A stretch of 64,000 nt of DNA from Leptonema sp964619535 (GCA_964619535.1 CAZUEX010000013.1:1-64000), one strand, 5' to 3'; positions 26,573 through 35,664 are shown, counted from the first letter of the stretch. Notes: generated from the letters alone by a model not told the origin. Translations and numbers: made by a program.

Positions 26573-27727
26573 TCACTTCTCCTGCGGTAAAGTGCAAGCT
26601 ACCATTTCACAGTCAGGATACGAGACCGGACGAGGCCTTTGTCTCGGTCGAAAATACACAAGCTGACCTGCTTCCACCAGATCCACTTCCGCCAGATCAA
26701 GGGCAACACCACGCTGCCCGGCAAGCGTCAACAGGCGGTTCAGTGGCTCCATCATGCCTTCGTCGGCCAGGGGAAAGGTACCCCAGTGGATGGGAAGCAG
26801 TCGGCCGGCCTGTAGATCCGTAAAGGCCTGCAAGGCCTGTTCGGGATCGACGTGAACCTCGGACATAAACCACCGGGGCTTATAGGCGCCTATAGGAATC
26901 AATGCAAGGTCAGGAGGGCCAAGGGCTCTGCGAATCTCCTGAAAGTGGGATGAATAGCCCGTATCCCCGGCAAAATAAAAACGAAAATCTGCCGGTCCAT
27001 CCTGCACGTACCAGCTCACCCAGAGCGTTTCATTTCTGTCAAACGGGCTACGAGCAGAGAAATGCCTGGCAGGCATACAGTGAAAACGCACGCCGGCAAC
27101 ATCTGCATACTCCCACCAGTCCATCTCCACCACCCGCCTGGCGCCCCAGGAACGAACAAGCGGCCCCACTCCGGCCGGTACAAAAAACAGAGGACCGTAC
27201 TGCTGTTGAAGGGCCTTGATACTGCTTTCGTCGAGATGATCATAATGATTATGCGAGATCAGCACATAGTCGACCTGCCCCAGGTCTTCGATTCGCGCCG
27301 CAAGTGGGATTAAGCGTTCGGGTCCGGCAAAAGAAACGGGACTGGCTCGCTCGCTGAACATGGGATCAGTAAGAAAAGCACCGGATGCCGTATGAATAAG
27401 CACCGTCGAATGACCGAGCCACCAGTACCGAATCCCCTGGCCCGAACGTGCCGCTTTATAGGATTGCTCGATTTCCGAAGCCTTAACAGTACGGACCTGC
27501 ACATCGGAAGTGCGGTCATCACCCAGCAGGATTCGGCTAACGATCCAGAAAAAGGCCTTCATGCCATAGCGTTCAGGCGCCGGATCAAGGTTGCGGTACC
27601 CGTCTTCCGTATGATGTCTCTGGTGATAGTTAGGATGCCTTTGAACGGGCAGCGCGTTGCTTCCTGCCGGATGCGCACAGGACCAGAGCACGCACAGAAA
27701 GATCAGTATACCTGTAAAACGTATCAT
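26573..27727 (-). CDS. Metallo-beta-lactamase-fold lipoprotein (RomA/NAPE-PLD-like)
   Basis: Lipoprotein signal LIFLCVLWSC with acylated Cys at about residue 17. The catalytic domain has the zinc-binding HNHYDHLD (H-x-H-x-D-H), the motif RYWWLGHSTVLIHTASGAFL followed by TDPMFSERASP, FYFAGDTGYSSHF and LLPIHWGTFPLADE, the pattern of the N-acyl-phosphatidylethanolamine phospholipase D-like and UlaG/RomA subgroup. All metal ligands appear present, so hydrolase activity on a phosphoester or lipid is likely, but the substrate is unknown. Its ATG overlaps the stop of the DUF547 gene upstream (ATGA at 27727-27724), making a translationally coupled pair. Confidence 0.88.
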   Translation of the reverse strand: MIRFTGILIFLCVLWSCAHPAGSNALPVQRHPNYHQRHHTEDGYRNLDPAPERYGMKAFFWIVSRILLGDDRTSDVQVRTVKASEIEQSYKAARSGQGIRYWWLGHSTVLIHTASGAFLTDPMFSERASPVSFAGPERLIPLAARIEDLGQVDYVLISHNHYDHLDESSIKALQQQYGPLFFVPAGVGPLVRSWGARRVVEMDWWEYADVAGVRFHCMPARHFSARSPFDRNETLWVSWYVQDGPADFRFYFAGDTGYSSHFQEIRRALGPPDLALIPIGAYKPRWFMSEVHVDPEQALQAFTDLQAGRLLPIHWGTFPLADEGMMEPLNRLLTLAGQRGVALDLAEVDLVEAGQLVYFRPRQRPRPVSYPDCEMVACTLPQEK

Positions 27728-28473
27728 GGATTCGGCCCTCCAACGTTAACTCTCCAATCGTACTCCAGATCGGCCACCAGGGAAACCGAAGCGGGAAGCT
27801 TACGATACCGGCCGATAAAGCTGCGCAGATCGCCAAAGTCCTGTCTATACCATTCAAATAGCTTCGACAGATGAAGCGTATTGCCCTTTAACATGGCTCC
27901 ACGGGAAGAATGTAGAAACGAACGTGCCTGGTCATCGAGCTGTCTGTCCAGCATATGGGGCATATATGGTTCTTTACGCAGGTCCGGGCATCCTCTCGCT
28001 GCACAGACAAGGGCAAAGTGTATCCGCGGATCCTTTGCAGGTTGAAGAATCCTTTTTTCCAGGTCGTCCAGGGATATGCGCTTTCCGTGAAGGACCAGCC
28101 GAGGATTGGTAAAAGCCTTGCCGCCTTCCACCCTCAGTATGGTCTTAACAGGCCAGTTCCTGGCGACCAGATCAATGACGGCAATGTTATAGGCATTGAT
28201 ATAGAAGGCCTTCCACTCCAGGGGACTGCCTCTGTAGGTCTCAACGTCTTTCATCGCCTGTGCAGAAAGGGTTCGCAGCCCCGGATCATAGTAGGCAACC
28301 CCGGCATAAGAGGATGACGCATCGCCAACCATCGTTCTATAATTTTTCAGGATCTGTCTGTAGGCCGCTGAATCAAAGGGAGCGGACCACAGCCCCTGTG
28401 GTATGACCAGCAGCATTCCAATCAGACAGAATCGCTGACTGCGTTTTACCGTACGTTTCCAGTTCCAGTTCAT
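27724..28473 (-). CDS. Exported DUF547-family protein
   Basis: 249 residues with an N-terminal signal sequence (FCLIGMLLVIPQGLWSA). The DUF547 core is clear: WKAFYINAYNIAVIDLVARN, KRISLDDLEKRIL, and IHFALVCAARGCPDLRKEPY, with the conserved A-x-G-C-P. The family has no established biochemical activity; its conserved His/Cys pattern has suggested a thiol-type catalytic fold. It is coupled to the downstream metallo-beta-lactamase-fold lipoprotein by a 4-base overlap and lies 41 bp after the DCC-family gene, so the three probably form one envelope-related operon. Confidence 0.85.
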   Translation of the reverse strand: MNWNWKRTVKRSQRFCLIGMLLVIPQGLWSAPFDSAAYRQILKNYRTMVGDASSSYAGVAYYDPGLRTLSAQAMKDVETYRGSPLEWKAFYINAYNIAVIDLVARNWPVKTILRVEGGKAFTNPRLVLHGKRISLDDLEKRILQPAKDPRIHFALVCAARGCPDLRKEPYMPHMLDRQLDDQARSFLHSSRGAMLKGNTLHLSKLFEWYRQDFGDLRSFIGRYRKLPASVSLVADLEYDWRVNVGGPNP

Positions 28474-28514
28474 GCCCTGTCCCCCGTCGCCTAACCTTTC
28501 CTCATGACCTTTCC

Positions 28515-28925
28515 TTATGGCAAAAAAAGAGCCCGGTCTTCCTTTTTGCCCACCGAACAGTATTCAGTCTGACCGAAGATCCGGTATCGAACGATAGCCA
28601 CCAGCCTGTACAGACCACTTCCGATCCAGGAGATCGGAGGATAGCCAAACAGTGCCCATATCATCCTGCCCTGAGGCCAGAAAAGGCGTGCAATACCGGC
28701 CAGTGCATAGAAGCCCGTCAGGATTCTCAGGCCATCATAGAGGATAATGGAGTCGGGCAGGGATTCGCGGTTCACGCCCTTTTCCCGAAACAGACGTTCG
28801 GCCGTCTCCCCTTGCAGTGGTGCATAGTGCAGAAGTCGCCTCCGATCCAGCCTTAAAAGCCACCGAACGGATTCGTTGCAGAGATGGCAATGGCCATCAA
28901 AGAAAAGAACGGGCGCTTCCGACAT
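28515..28925 (-). CDS. DCC-family thiol oxidoreductase-like protein (DUF393)
   Basis: 136 residues. It starts APVLFFDGHCHLCNESVRWL, the hallmark D-G-x-C-x-x-C of the DCC family, and continues with the family pattern LPDSIILYDG and a membrane-touching stretch (FWPQGRMIWALFGYPPISWI) typical of this group. A redox or thiol-disulfide role has been proposed for the family but is not established. No signal peptide is seen, so the protein is probably cytoplasmic or peripheral to the inner membrane. It lies between hisG and the DUF547 gene on the same strand. Confidence 0.87.
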   Translation of the reverse strand: MSEAPVLFFDGHCHLCNESVRWLLRLDRRRLLHYAPLQGETAERLFREKGVNRESLPDSIILYDGLRILTGFYALAGIARLFWPQGRMIWALFGYPPISWIGSGLYRLVAIVRYRIFGQTEYCSVGKKEDRALFLP

Positions 28926-28952
28926 ATTTCATGCTAATACAGCGATCAGGGA

Positions 28953-28987
28953 ATGACCGCATTTTTGCAGCACGGCTGCACGGTCAT
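28953..28987. other. Nested palindrome between hisG and the DCC gene
   Basis: ATGACCG (28953-28959) pairs with CGGTCAT (28981-28987), and inside it GCAGC (28967-28971) pairs with GCTGC (28975-28979). The hisG stop is two bases away. The A/T tract lies inside the structure, not after it, so this is not a standard intrinsic terminator for hisG. It may be a 3'-end hairpin or a protein site. Confidence 0.35.
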
Positions 28988-28988
28988 G

Positions 28989-29636
28989 TTAAAGGACAGC
29001 CATTCGGCACTTCTTGATCAGCTCCATAATGCGCGCATTCTGGAGGGCGTAGGCCGAACGGTTTACAAGAAGCAGAGCAGTCGACTCCTGGATGGTTTCC
29101 AGCTCAACCAGGCCGTTGGCACGGAGGGTATTTCCGGTGCTCACCAGGTCCACGATACAGTCTGCAATGCCCATCAGGGGGGCCACCTCAATCGAGCCAT
29201 GCATCTTTACGATCTCGCAGCTCAGGCCCCTTTCATGGAACCAGCGATAGGCCAGATTCGGATACTTCGTTGCCACACGGATATGAGGCAGACGAAAGAG
29301 CCTTTCGGCCTGCTCGGCAGGGGCAGCTACGGACAGTCTGCAATAGCCAAACGGCAATGGTACAGGCACCGTCAGATCGTAGCGATGCTCTAAAATGACG
29401 TCCCGACCGCATACACCGGCCTCCGCTCCTCCATGCAAGAGACAGAGAGGAACGTCCTGGTTGCGCACAAGGAGGATGCGCAGCTTACCTGACTCATCAT
29501 AGAAAGAGAGTTCTCGGCTGGCCGGGCCCGAAAAACGCGCAAAGCCTATGCGGCCGAAGAACTCCAGACTTTCTTCAGACATGCGGCCGGCCGGAAGGGC
29601 AATGGTAAATGGCTTACTGTCGTGAGGGTTGTTCAT
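28989..29636 (-). CDS. hisG: ATP phosphoribosyltransferase, short form
   Basis: First enzyme of histidine synthesis, joining ATP and PRPP. The periplasmic-binding-protein-like catalytic fold is seen: FTIALPAGRMSEESLEFFGR, RNQDVPLCLLHGGAEAGVCG, RLSVAAPAE, HGSIEVAPLMGIADCIVDLV and the PRPP site VSTGNTLRANGLVE. At about 216 residues it lacks the C-terminal regulatory domain, so it is the HisG-short type that works as a complex with HisZ; no hisZ or other his gene is in the window. ATG 29636 is preferred over a TTG three codons earlier. It overlaps the end of the TPR membrane gene by 23 bp and so belongs to the rpsA operon. Confidence 0.93.
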   Translation of the reverse strand: MNNPHDSKPFTIALPAGRMSEESLEFFGRIGFARFSGPASRELSFYDESGKLRILLVRNQDVPLCLLHGGAEAGVCGRDVILEHRYDLTVPVPLPFGYCRLSVAAPAEQAERLFRLPHIRVATKYPNLAYRWFHERGLSCEIVKMHGSIEVAPLMGIADCIVDLVSTGNTLRANGLVELETIQESTALLLVNRSAYALQNARIMELIKKCRMAVL

Positions 29637-30366
29637 CCAGTACAAAAACCAGGGCGGCTTCTTGAATACCCGCTACAACGGAGTCGGTGCTATCCATCTT
29701 CATCAGTGTTTCGATGACCTGCCGGGCAGCACTTTCCTTTCCAGAAGCACGCAATGCACGGGCCTGCGCAAACAGCAAGGTGGCCCTGATCTGGCCTTCT
29801 TCATCAAGCAAGGACAATGCCCGCTCCACCGAAGAAAGGGCAGCGCCGTTTTCACCGGCATCCTCGTATAGCAGGGTAGCCCTGGCCAACATATAGGCCT
29901 GCAAGGCAGGGGCGTCCAGCCGATCGGCAAGCTGTACCGATACGTCTGCTGCTTCTTTCTTTTTGCCGGCCTGTTCCAGCAATGCAATCTTATGCAGAAG
30001 GGCTCGTCTGGTTGCCCCCTCCACAGAATAGCTGGCCATGTAATCATCAAGCTTTTTGATCGCCGCGGAGGGATCGGCTGCAGCCGTCATTACGGGATTT
30101 TCGAGAAGCTCTTCGTAGGCAAGAAGGGCCTTTTCTTCCTGTATGGCATTGTATACACTGAAGACAACAAGGCCTCCGGCTATAACCACAACAGCTCCGA
30201 CCACCAGCAAGACGGTGCGAATATTTTCACGAATGTAATAGAAGGTCTTCGCCACCATCAGCTCGTAACGATTCCCTTCAAAGTCCGCGAAGGGATCGTA
30301 TACGGCATCCTGCACCCGGTGTGCCTTCTCCAGGGTTCTTTTGCGGTGCAATCGCTTCGTGCTCAT
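29614..30366 (-). CDS. Membrane-anchored TPR protein (YfgM-like)
   Basis: 250 residues. A charged cytoplasmic N-terminus of ~50 residues is followed by one transmembrane helix (TVLLVVGAVVVIAGGLVVFS) and a periplasmic helical-repeat part with TPR-like units (LLHKIALLEQAGKKKEAADV, RALSLLDEEGQIRATLLFAQ). This layout matches YfgM-type ancillary proteins of the Sec translocon and periplasmic chaperone network, but identity is weak outside the pattern. Its ATG overlaps the rpsA stop (ATGA at 30366-30363), and hisG starts inside its 3' end. Confidence 0.75.
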   Translation of the reverse strand: MSTKRLHRKRTLEKAHRVQDAVYDPFADFEGNRYELMVAKTFYYIRENIRTVLLVVGAVVVIAGGLVVFSVYNAIQEEKALLAYEELLENPVMTAAADPSAAIKKLDDYMASYSVEGATRRALLHKIALLEQAGKKKEAADVSVQLADRLDAPALQAYMLARATLLYEDAGENGAALSSVERALSLLDEEGQIRATLLFAQARALRASGKESAARQVIETLMKMDSTDSVVAGIQEAALVFVLDEQPSRQ

Positions 30367-32078
30367 TCCGACGACTCGTTGCTGTTCTGATTCAGATTGT
30401 TCTTAAGCAATGAGCCAAGTGTATACCCCTCATTTTCAGGCAACATGTAGCGACTCATCAGCTCCTTCTGCTGACGACGGTCATAATCTTTCACAGAGAG
30501 AGAGATCCTCTTGTCGTCTGCATCAATCTTCAGAAGAACCGTTTTCACCTCTTCGCCAACCGAATACCGGTCTTCAATCCTCTCATCGCGTCGCAGCGGA
30601 AGGTGTGAGATGTGCACCAGGCCTTCGAAACCGTCTCCAATATCAACGAAGACGCCAAAAGAGGTAATATTGGTGATCTTACCTTCGATAACATCGCCCT
30701 TGCGGTACTTCTGTTTCAGCACTTCATAAGGACCGGGCGTGAGCTGTTTGATCCCGCAGGAGATGCGGCGTTGCTGTTGATCCACATCCAGCACCTTGAA
30801 CTCAACCGTCTGCCCTTTGCGCAGCATCTTACGGTCGGGATGATCATCCCAGCTATAATCCTTGAAGTGGATCAGGCCTTCTACCTCATCACCCAGTTCA
30901 ACAAAGGCACCGAACTTCGTAATGCTTGTTACAAGCCCCTGGCGAATCTCACCGGGCTTTGCAATGGTTTCAATATGAGTCCAGGGATCCGGACGTGTAT
31001 GCCTGTAGCTGAGCGCAATGCGCCTCTTTTCGTAATCGATTGAAAGAACGCATACGTTCGTCTTATCGCCTACACTGAAATAGCGTTTGGGATGCTTCAG
31101 TTTGTTCAGCCAGGACAGCTCTGAAATATGAACAAGCCCTTCCAGGCCTTCGCGAATCTCAACAAAGGCACCGTAATCCGTAATGCTCGTTACGGTTCCC
31201 TCAACGATATCCCCTTCATGGATCTCTCGTTTGGCCCATTCCCAGGGATCTTCGGTAAGCTGTTTAATGCCAAGCGACAGCCTGCGGTTCTCAACATCGA
31301 TGGACAGGATCCGGACCTTTACCCTGTCACCCTTTTTGTAGAGGTCACGGAAAGGTCGGTTTGGCTTCCAGCTCAGATCGGACTGATGAACCAGACCATC
31401 GATGCCATCAATACGGACAAATACGCCAAAAGAAACAACGCGGGCTACTTCACCCTCAACGTCTTCACCGACCTGATGTGTGGCCGTAAACTGGTCCCAC
31501 TTCTCGTGGTCCTGTTCTTCCTGAATGATACGACGGCTAATGATAGCAGATTTGCGGCGTTCATCGACTTCCAGGATACGGAAGTCAATCTTCTCGCCAC
31601 TTTTCAGATGTGCCCCTCTGGAGCGGGCGCTTACCTGGGATTGCGGCAGGAAAAGATCCAGGGCACCAAAGTCGACAATATAGCCCTTTCGATTTTCCAG
31701 CTCTTTCTTTACTGTTCCCGTAAGAGGCAGAGAGCTGCCATGCGCCTCAATGATCTTATTCCAGGCCTCACGGCGTCTGGCTTCTCTATGCGATACCAGG
31801 GTATTCTCTTCAAGCCCGGCGCCCCGCATAACGACGACCGTAACCCGCATACCCGGCTCGGGCTCCCCTTCAAACTCGCTTCGGGAGCAAACGCCTTCCT
31901 GTTTTTGACCGATATCAAGAAAGACCTGACGATCGTTCGCATCAAGGACTACGGCATCAAGCAGATCGCCCCTGCTGAACCGGGCCATCTCGAGCTGTTC
32001 ATTCTCACTTTCTTCGAGATACTTTTCAAACTCAATCTTATCCTCTTGAGCCTTATCGAAGGGAGTCGCTGCCGCCAT
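30363..32078 (-). CDS. rpsA: 30S ribosomal protein S1
   Basis: RNA-binding protein that docks mRNA on the 30S subunit. Six S1 (OB-fold) domains run from ~residue 30 to 560; repeats 3-6 share the canonical G-x-V-x-x-I-x-x-F-G-x-F-V pattern (EGTVTSITDYGAFVEIREGL, QGLVTSITKFGAFVELGDEV, EGKITNITSFGVFVDIGDGF), each followed by GLVH or GLIH. The first two domains are more diverged, as is normal for ribosome docking. ATG 32078 is preferred because AAGGA lies six bases upstream; an earlier ATG at 32099 has no ribosome-binding site. It follows the tyrA-cmk gene, keeping the widespread cmk-rpsA order. Confidence 0.96.
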   Translation of the reverse strand: MAAATPFDKAQEDKIEFEKYLEESENEQLEMARFSRGDLLDAVVLDANDRQVFLDIGQKQEGVCSRSEFEGEPEPGMRVTVVVMRGAGLEENTLVSHREARRREAWNKIIEAHGSSLPLTGTVKKELENRKGYIVDFGALDLFLPQSQVSARSRGAHLKSGEKIDFRILEVDERRKSAIISRRIIQEEQDHEKWDQFTATHQVGEDVEGEVARVVSFGVFVRIDGIDGLVHQSDLSWKPNRPFRDLYKKGDRVKVRILSIDVENRRLSLGIKQLTEDPWEWAKREIHEGDIVEGTVTSITDYGAFVEIREGLEGLVHISELSWLNKLKHPKRYFSVGDKTNVCVLSIDYEKRRIALSYRHTRPDPWTHIETIAKPGEIRQGLVTSITKFGAFVELGDEVEGLIHFKDYSWDDHPDRKMLRKGQTVEFKVLDVDQQQRRISCGIKQLTPGPYEVLKQKYRKGDVIEGKITNITSFGVFVDIGDGFEGLVHISHLPLRRDERIEDRYSVGEEVKTVLLKIDADDKRISLSVKDYDRRQQKELMSRYMLPENEGYTLGSLLKNNLNQNSNESSE

Positions 32079-32169
32079 ATTGAATCCTTGACCCGACATT
32101 CAGAACGGGTCCTTACATTATTCTGCCGTAAACTCTCGTTTTGCCGATACAATCGAGCTTGCGCTCCAC

Positions 32170-33777
32170 TCAGAACTGCTCCTGAAGGTGCGCAAGGATA
32201 CTCGATACAACCATATCCGGGCCAATGTTAGAAGTGTCAATGATAATCGCTCCCGGCGGTATTTGCAGTGCACCGATTTTGCGATTGCGGTCCTGCTCAT
32301 CGCGATCTGCGATCTGCTTCTCCAGTTCTTCGATGGCAGGGGCCTCCATGCCCGCTTCCAGCAGCTCCCGCCTTCGGCGCTCTGCCCTTGTTCGGACCGC
32401 TGCATCGAGGTAGAACTTATACGGGGTATCGGGGAATACGACCGTGCCAATATCCCGGCCGTCAACGACCAGAGCGGTTTTTCTGCCCAGTTCACGCAGA
32501 ATATCGTTCACACGATTCCTGTATGCAGGATGATCGGCTGTGTAGCGTATGCGGGCCGTAACGGCAGGCGTACGGATCTTCATACCCAGTTCTTCCCCCC
32601 GCAGATACTGCCTCTGCCGACCTCCTTCGTATTCTACACGCAAATCAAAAGAAGCCGGGTCAATATAACGTTCCGCAAAGATGCGACCGAAGGCTTCAGG
32701 GGAATCCTGCTCTCCGAGCTCCTGCATGCAGGCATAGGTCAGTGACCGGTAGATGGCACCGGAATCCACATGCAGCCAACCCAGCCTGCTTGCCAGCATG
32801 GATGCTACCGTGCTCTTACCCGAACCGGCAGGGCCATCCAGTGATAGAATATGCGGCTTTTCTTTCATTGCATTCTTGCTCATTGTATCTGATGTCATGC
32901 CATAGATTCGATTCCGCGCCTGGTATGCTTCCTCCTGATATGCAAGCACCCAGTCTCCGGGCTGCTCCACCATTTCGATCAGCCGGTCCAGCTCGGTGCG
33001 GAAGCCCTTCAAGAAGTCAAGGATCGGGGCCTGGTTTGTCATCAGGATGTCGCGCCACATTACCGGGTTGGAGCCGGCAATACGCAGCATATCGCGCAGT
33101 CCACCGCCGGTAATGGCGCAGGGAGATTCTTCGTTTTTTGCAAGCAAAACAGGATCGCCAAGATAGGTTCTGGCCAGGGCACTGGAAAGGAAGTGCGGTC
33201 CATGACTGAGACCTGCTACGATACGGTCATGTGTTCTGGCATCAAGCCGGAAGGTGTGCATACCCAGTTCTTTCCAGAAGGCCTCCACCGTATCGACCCA
33301 GACAGGGTCTCGATCCCAAACGCCTTCTTCCAGGCCCGTTACGACAATGCACAGGCGATTCACAAAAAGGTCCGGAACAAGCGCTTCCGGACCGCTGCTT
33401 TCCGACCCGCACATGGGATGCGATCCAACAAAGCGTAACGATGTATTGCGTGCCGCACGCTCAATCGTAAGACGGGTGGATCCCATATCCGTCACAATGC
33501 AATTGAGCTCGAGAAGAGGAAGCAGCTCCACAAGGGAAAGCACAGGCGTTCCAAGCACCACAAAGTCCGGATCATACTGGCCCAGTGTTGCAGGATCGAT
33601 GTCCACAAGCACGGTATCTGCCAGGTTGCGATCTCTTAAGAAGGCAGCAGACTTTTCACTGCGCACCACGCAGATGATCTTCCCTGTAAAGTTTGCATGG
33701 TGCCGAAGGGCGTATGCCAGCGATGCTCCCATCATCCCCGCGCCATAGATGACGATACGCTGCAAGGACGATAACAT
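32170..33777 (-). CDS. Fused prephenate dehydrogenase (TyrA) and cytidylate kinase (Cmk)
   Basis: One uninterrupted 535-codon frame. Residues 1-290 are a TyrA-type dehydrogenase: the NAD(P)-binding IVIYGAGMMGASLAYALR, VTDMGSTR, the prephenate-site SHPMCGSESSGPEAL and GLSHGPHFLSSALAR. Residues 308-535 are a complete CMP kinase: the P-loop SLDGPAGSGKSTVASMLASR (about 312-331), LHVDSGAIYRSLTYACMQEL, LVVDGRDIGTVVFPDTPYKF, and RRRRELLEAGMEAPAIEELE. A short linker (~291-307) joins them. Candidate internal starts in the linker (for example Met304 at 32868) lack a Shine-Dalgarno sequence, so a single bifunctional protein for tyrosine and pyrimidine nucleotide metabolism is most likely. Its ATG overlaps the pheA stop by one base. 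Confidence 0.92.
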   Translation of the reverse strand: MLSSLQRIVIYGAGMMGASLAYALRHHANFTGKIICVVRSEKSAAFLRDRNLADTVLVDIDPATLGQYDPDFVVLGTPVLSLVELLPLLELNCIVTDMGSTRLTIERAARNTSLRFVGSHPMCGSESSGPEALVPDLFVNRLCIVVTGLEEGVWDRDPVWVDTVEAFWKELGMHTFRLDARTHDRIVAGLSHGPHFLSSALARTYLGDPVLLAKNEESPCAITGGGLRDMLRIAGSNPVMWRDILMTNQAPILDFLKGFRTELDRLIEMVEQPGDWVLAYQEEAYQARNRIYGMTSDTMSKNAMKEKPHILSLDGPAGSGKSTVASMLASRLGWLHVDSGAIYRSLTYACMQELGEQDSPEAFGRIFAERYIDPASFDLRVEYEGGRQRQYLRGEELGMKIRTPAVTARIRYTADHPAYRNRVNDILRELGRKTALVVDGRDIGTVVFPDTPYKFYLDAAVRTRAERRRRELLEAGMEAPAIEELEKQIADRDEQDRNRKIGALQIPPGAIIIDTSNIGPDMVVSSILAHLQEQF

Positions 33778-34889
33778 CAGAGCACCTTCGCGGCAGGATA
33801 GGAGCCGAGAATTTTCAGGAAGGAGGATCGCTCTTCAAGTTTCTGCAGAATAGGAACGATATGTGGATCCTGACTGTGTCCCTGAAAATCGATATAGAAG
33901 TTATACTCGCCGTAATTGCGCCGTGTAATACGCGATTCAATTTTCGTCAGGTTAATACCGGCTTCATGAAAAGGATCCAGGATCGAAAAGAGTGAGCCGG
34001 GACGGTCATGCACCCCAACAATCAGAGATGTTTTATCATCACCGGTCGGTGCGCATTGCTCATCACCGATGACCCAGAAGCGGGTGATGTTGTTCGTGGA
34101 ATCCTGGATGCTGCGAGCAATAATGCGAAGGTCATAAAGTTCGGCCGCCAGATCAGAGCCGATCGCTGCTCCGTCCTTGCGCTCAGCAGCCAGCCGGGCC
34201 GCTGCTGCAGTTGAATTGGTTTCAATAAACTCAACAGACCGCAGATTCAAATGCGCTGCCAGCCAGTCACGACATTGCTCAAGACCGATGCGGATGGAAT
34301 AGATACGACGGATGTCATCAAGGGCCGTATCGTCGTGATACAGAAGGTGCTGTTGAATCTTTGAAAAATGTTCTGCATAAATCTTCAACCCTGAATTAAG
34401 AAAGGCATCGAGGGTTGGCATGACGGATCCGCCCGTTGTGTTATCCACCGGAACCATACCGAACGTGGCCTCTCCACCGGCTTCCAGCACACGAAAGACA
34501 TCGTTAATCGTCGGCAGAGGCAATGTGCGCACAGAAGAACCGAAACGCTGTACGGTGGCCATATGCGAGAACGAACCTTCAGGCCCCATGTAGGCCACCA
34601 CCGGCCCTCCTTCGAGGTAGATCGTTCCTGACATCAGTTCTCTGTAAATGCTCTGAAGGGCCTCTACGGGGAACCGACTCGAGTCAGGGTTCTCTTTATA
34701 GTAGTCCTCGGCAATGGCCTGAATGTTCTGATAAACCTCTTTTTCGCGATCGGGCCGGTAGACGGTTTCGTTCCTTTCTTTTTTTACACGACCGATTTCC
34801 CGGGCAAGATCGGCTCGACGCAGGATCATCTGCACGATGTGCCGATCCAGGGCGTCGATTTCCTGGCGATAATACGAAAGATCCTTCAT
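33777..34889 (-). CDS. pheA: Chorismate mutase / prephenate dehydratase (P-protein)
   Basis: Bifunctional phenylalanine-pathway enzyme. The N-terminal AroQ chorismate mutase (~1-90) has YRQEIDALDRHIVQMILRRA with the catalytic Arg/Lys positions. The prephenate dehydratase domain (~95-275) has VVAYMGPEGSFSHMATVQRF, FGMVPVDNTTGGSVMPTLDA, and NSTAAAARLAAERKDGAAIG, and ends with the NITRFWVIGD catalytic motif. A C-terminal ACT domain (SLIVGVHDRPGSLFSILDPF, then ESRITRRNYGEYNFYIDF) should bind phenylalanine for feedback inhibition. 370 residues is standard. It is coupled to the downstream tyrA-cmk gene by a TGATG overlap and lies 28 bp after scpB. Confidence 0.96.
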   Translation of the reverse strand: MKDLSYYRQEIDALDRHIVQMILRRADLAREIGRVKKERNETVYRPDREKEVYQNIQAIAEDYYKENPDSSRFPVEALQSIYRELMSGTIYLEGGPVVAYMGPEGSFSHMATVQRFGSSVRTLPLPTINDVFRVLEAGGEATFGMVPVDNTTGGSVMPTLDAFLNSGLKIYAEHFSKIQQHLLYHDDTALDDIRRIYSIRIGLEQCRDWLAAHLNLRSVEFIETNSTAAAARLAAERKDGAAIGSDLAAELYDLRIIARSIQDSTNNITRFWVIGDEQCAPTGDDKTSLIVGVHDRPGSLFSILDPFHEAGINLTKIESRITRRNYGEYNFYIDFQGHSQDPHIVPILQKLEERSSFLKILGSYPAAKVL

Positions 34890-34917
34890 CCGACGTCAGG
34901 ATGCCAGGGGCCTTCTC

Positions 34918-35664
34918 TCAATCAAGAGAGATATCATCGATACGATCGGTATCGCCAAAGGGCAGCTCTTTCAGGTCTCGCAGCGGTGGCAGGTCGGCCA
35001 GTGTATTCAGATGAAAACGCATCAGGAACTGCCGTGTGGTCACATACAGGGTGGGACGACCGGGCACGGGCCGGTAGCCCTGTGGCTTTACAAGTTTCTT
35101 CTGTAATAGCGTGGCAATCATGGCACGACTGTTGACCCCACGCACCTCTTCGATCTCAGGCAGGGTGATGGGCTGACGATACGCTACGATGGCCAGGGTT
35201 TCCATCACGGAACGGGAAAGGCGCTCGGGCCTGCGATCCGTGAAGATACCGGCAAGAGCGGCCGAATAGGCCTCGGAGGTCAAAAAGCGATATCCACCGG
35301 CAACCTCGCGAAGTGTGATCCCACCTCCGCGCTCCGTATAATCATCGACAAGTGAATCGACCAAAATCCTTGTATTGGTACGATCGAGATTACACTGCCT
35401 GGCAAGGGCTGTTACAGACATTGGTTCCGGACTGGCAAACAGAATGGCTTCGATCAGCCCCCTGTAGAAATCCATCTCCGCTGCCGTCAGCTCACGATGC
35501 GACGGCAATCCGGCCTCGGCTCCGGGCTGGACAGGAACCTCCAGCTGCTCCTCTGATTCATTCTCTTCCACTTCACGTTCTGCAAGCCGGACGGCTTTCT
35601 CCGTCGTTTCGTGTATCTCATCGGACAGCAGGAGCTCTTCAGACTCCGTCTGCTTCTTCTTCAT
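34918..35664 (-). CDS. scpB: Segregation and condensation protein B
   Basis: Winged-helix kleisin-associated subunit of the SMC-ScpAB condensin. The conserved core starts at ~residue 65 (FYRGLIEAILFASPEPMSVT) and has the family signatures LREVAGGYRFLTS, LSRSVMETLAIVAYRQPITL, EVRGVNSRAMIATLLQKKLV and GRPTLYVTTRQFLMRFHLNT. The first ~60 residues are an acidic extension. scpA is separate, at 41343, instead of directly upstream as in many bacteria. scpB begins the run scpB-pheA-tyrA/cmk-rpsA. Confidence 0.95.
   Translation of the reverse strand: MKKKQTESEELLLSDEIHETTEKAVRLAEREVEENESEEQLEVPVQPGAEAGLPSHRELTAAEMDFYRGLIEAILFASPEPMSVTALARQCNLDRTNTRILVDSLVDDYTERGGGITLREVAGGYRFLTSEAYSAALAGIFTDRRPERLSRSVMETLAIVAYRQPITLPEIEEVRGVNSRAMIATLLQKKLVKPQGYRPVPGRPTLYVTTRQFLMRFHLNTLADLPPLRDLKELPFGDTDRIDDISLD

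Noticed and set aside
28953..28987. Intrinsic terminator for hisG
   Set aside because: The A/T tract is inside the palindrome and no T-run follows on the minus strand.
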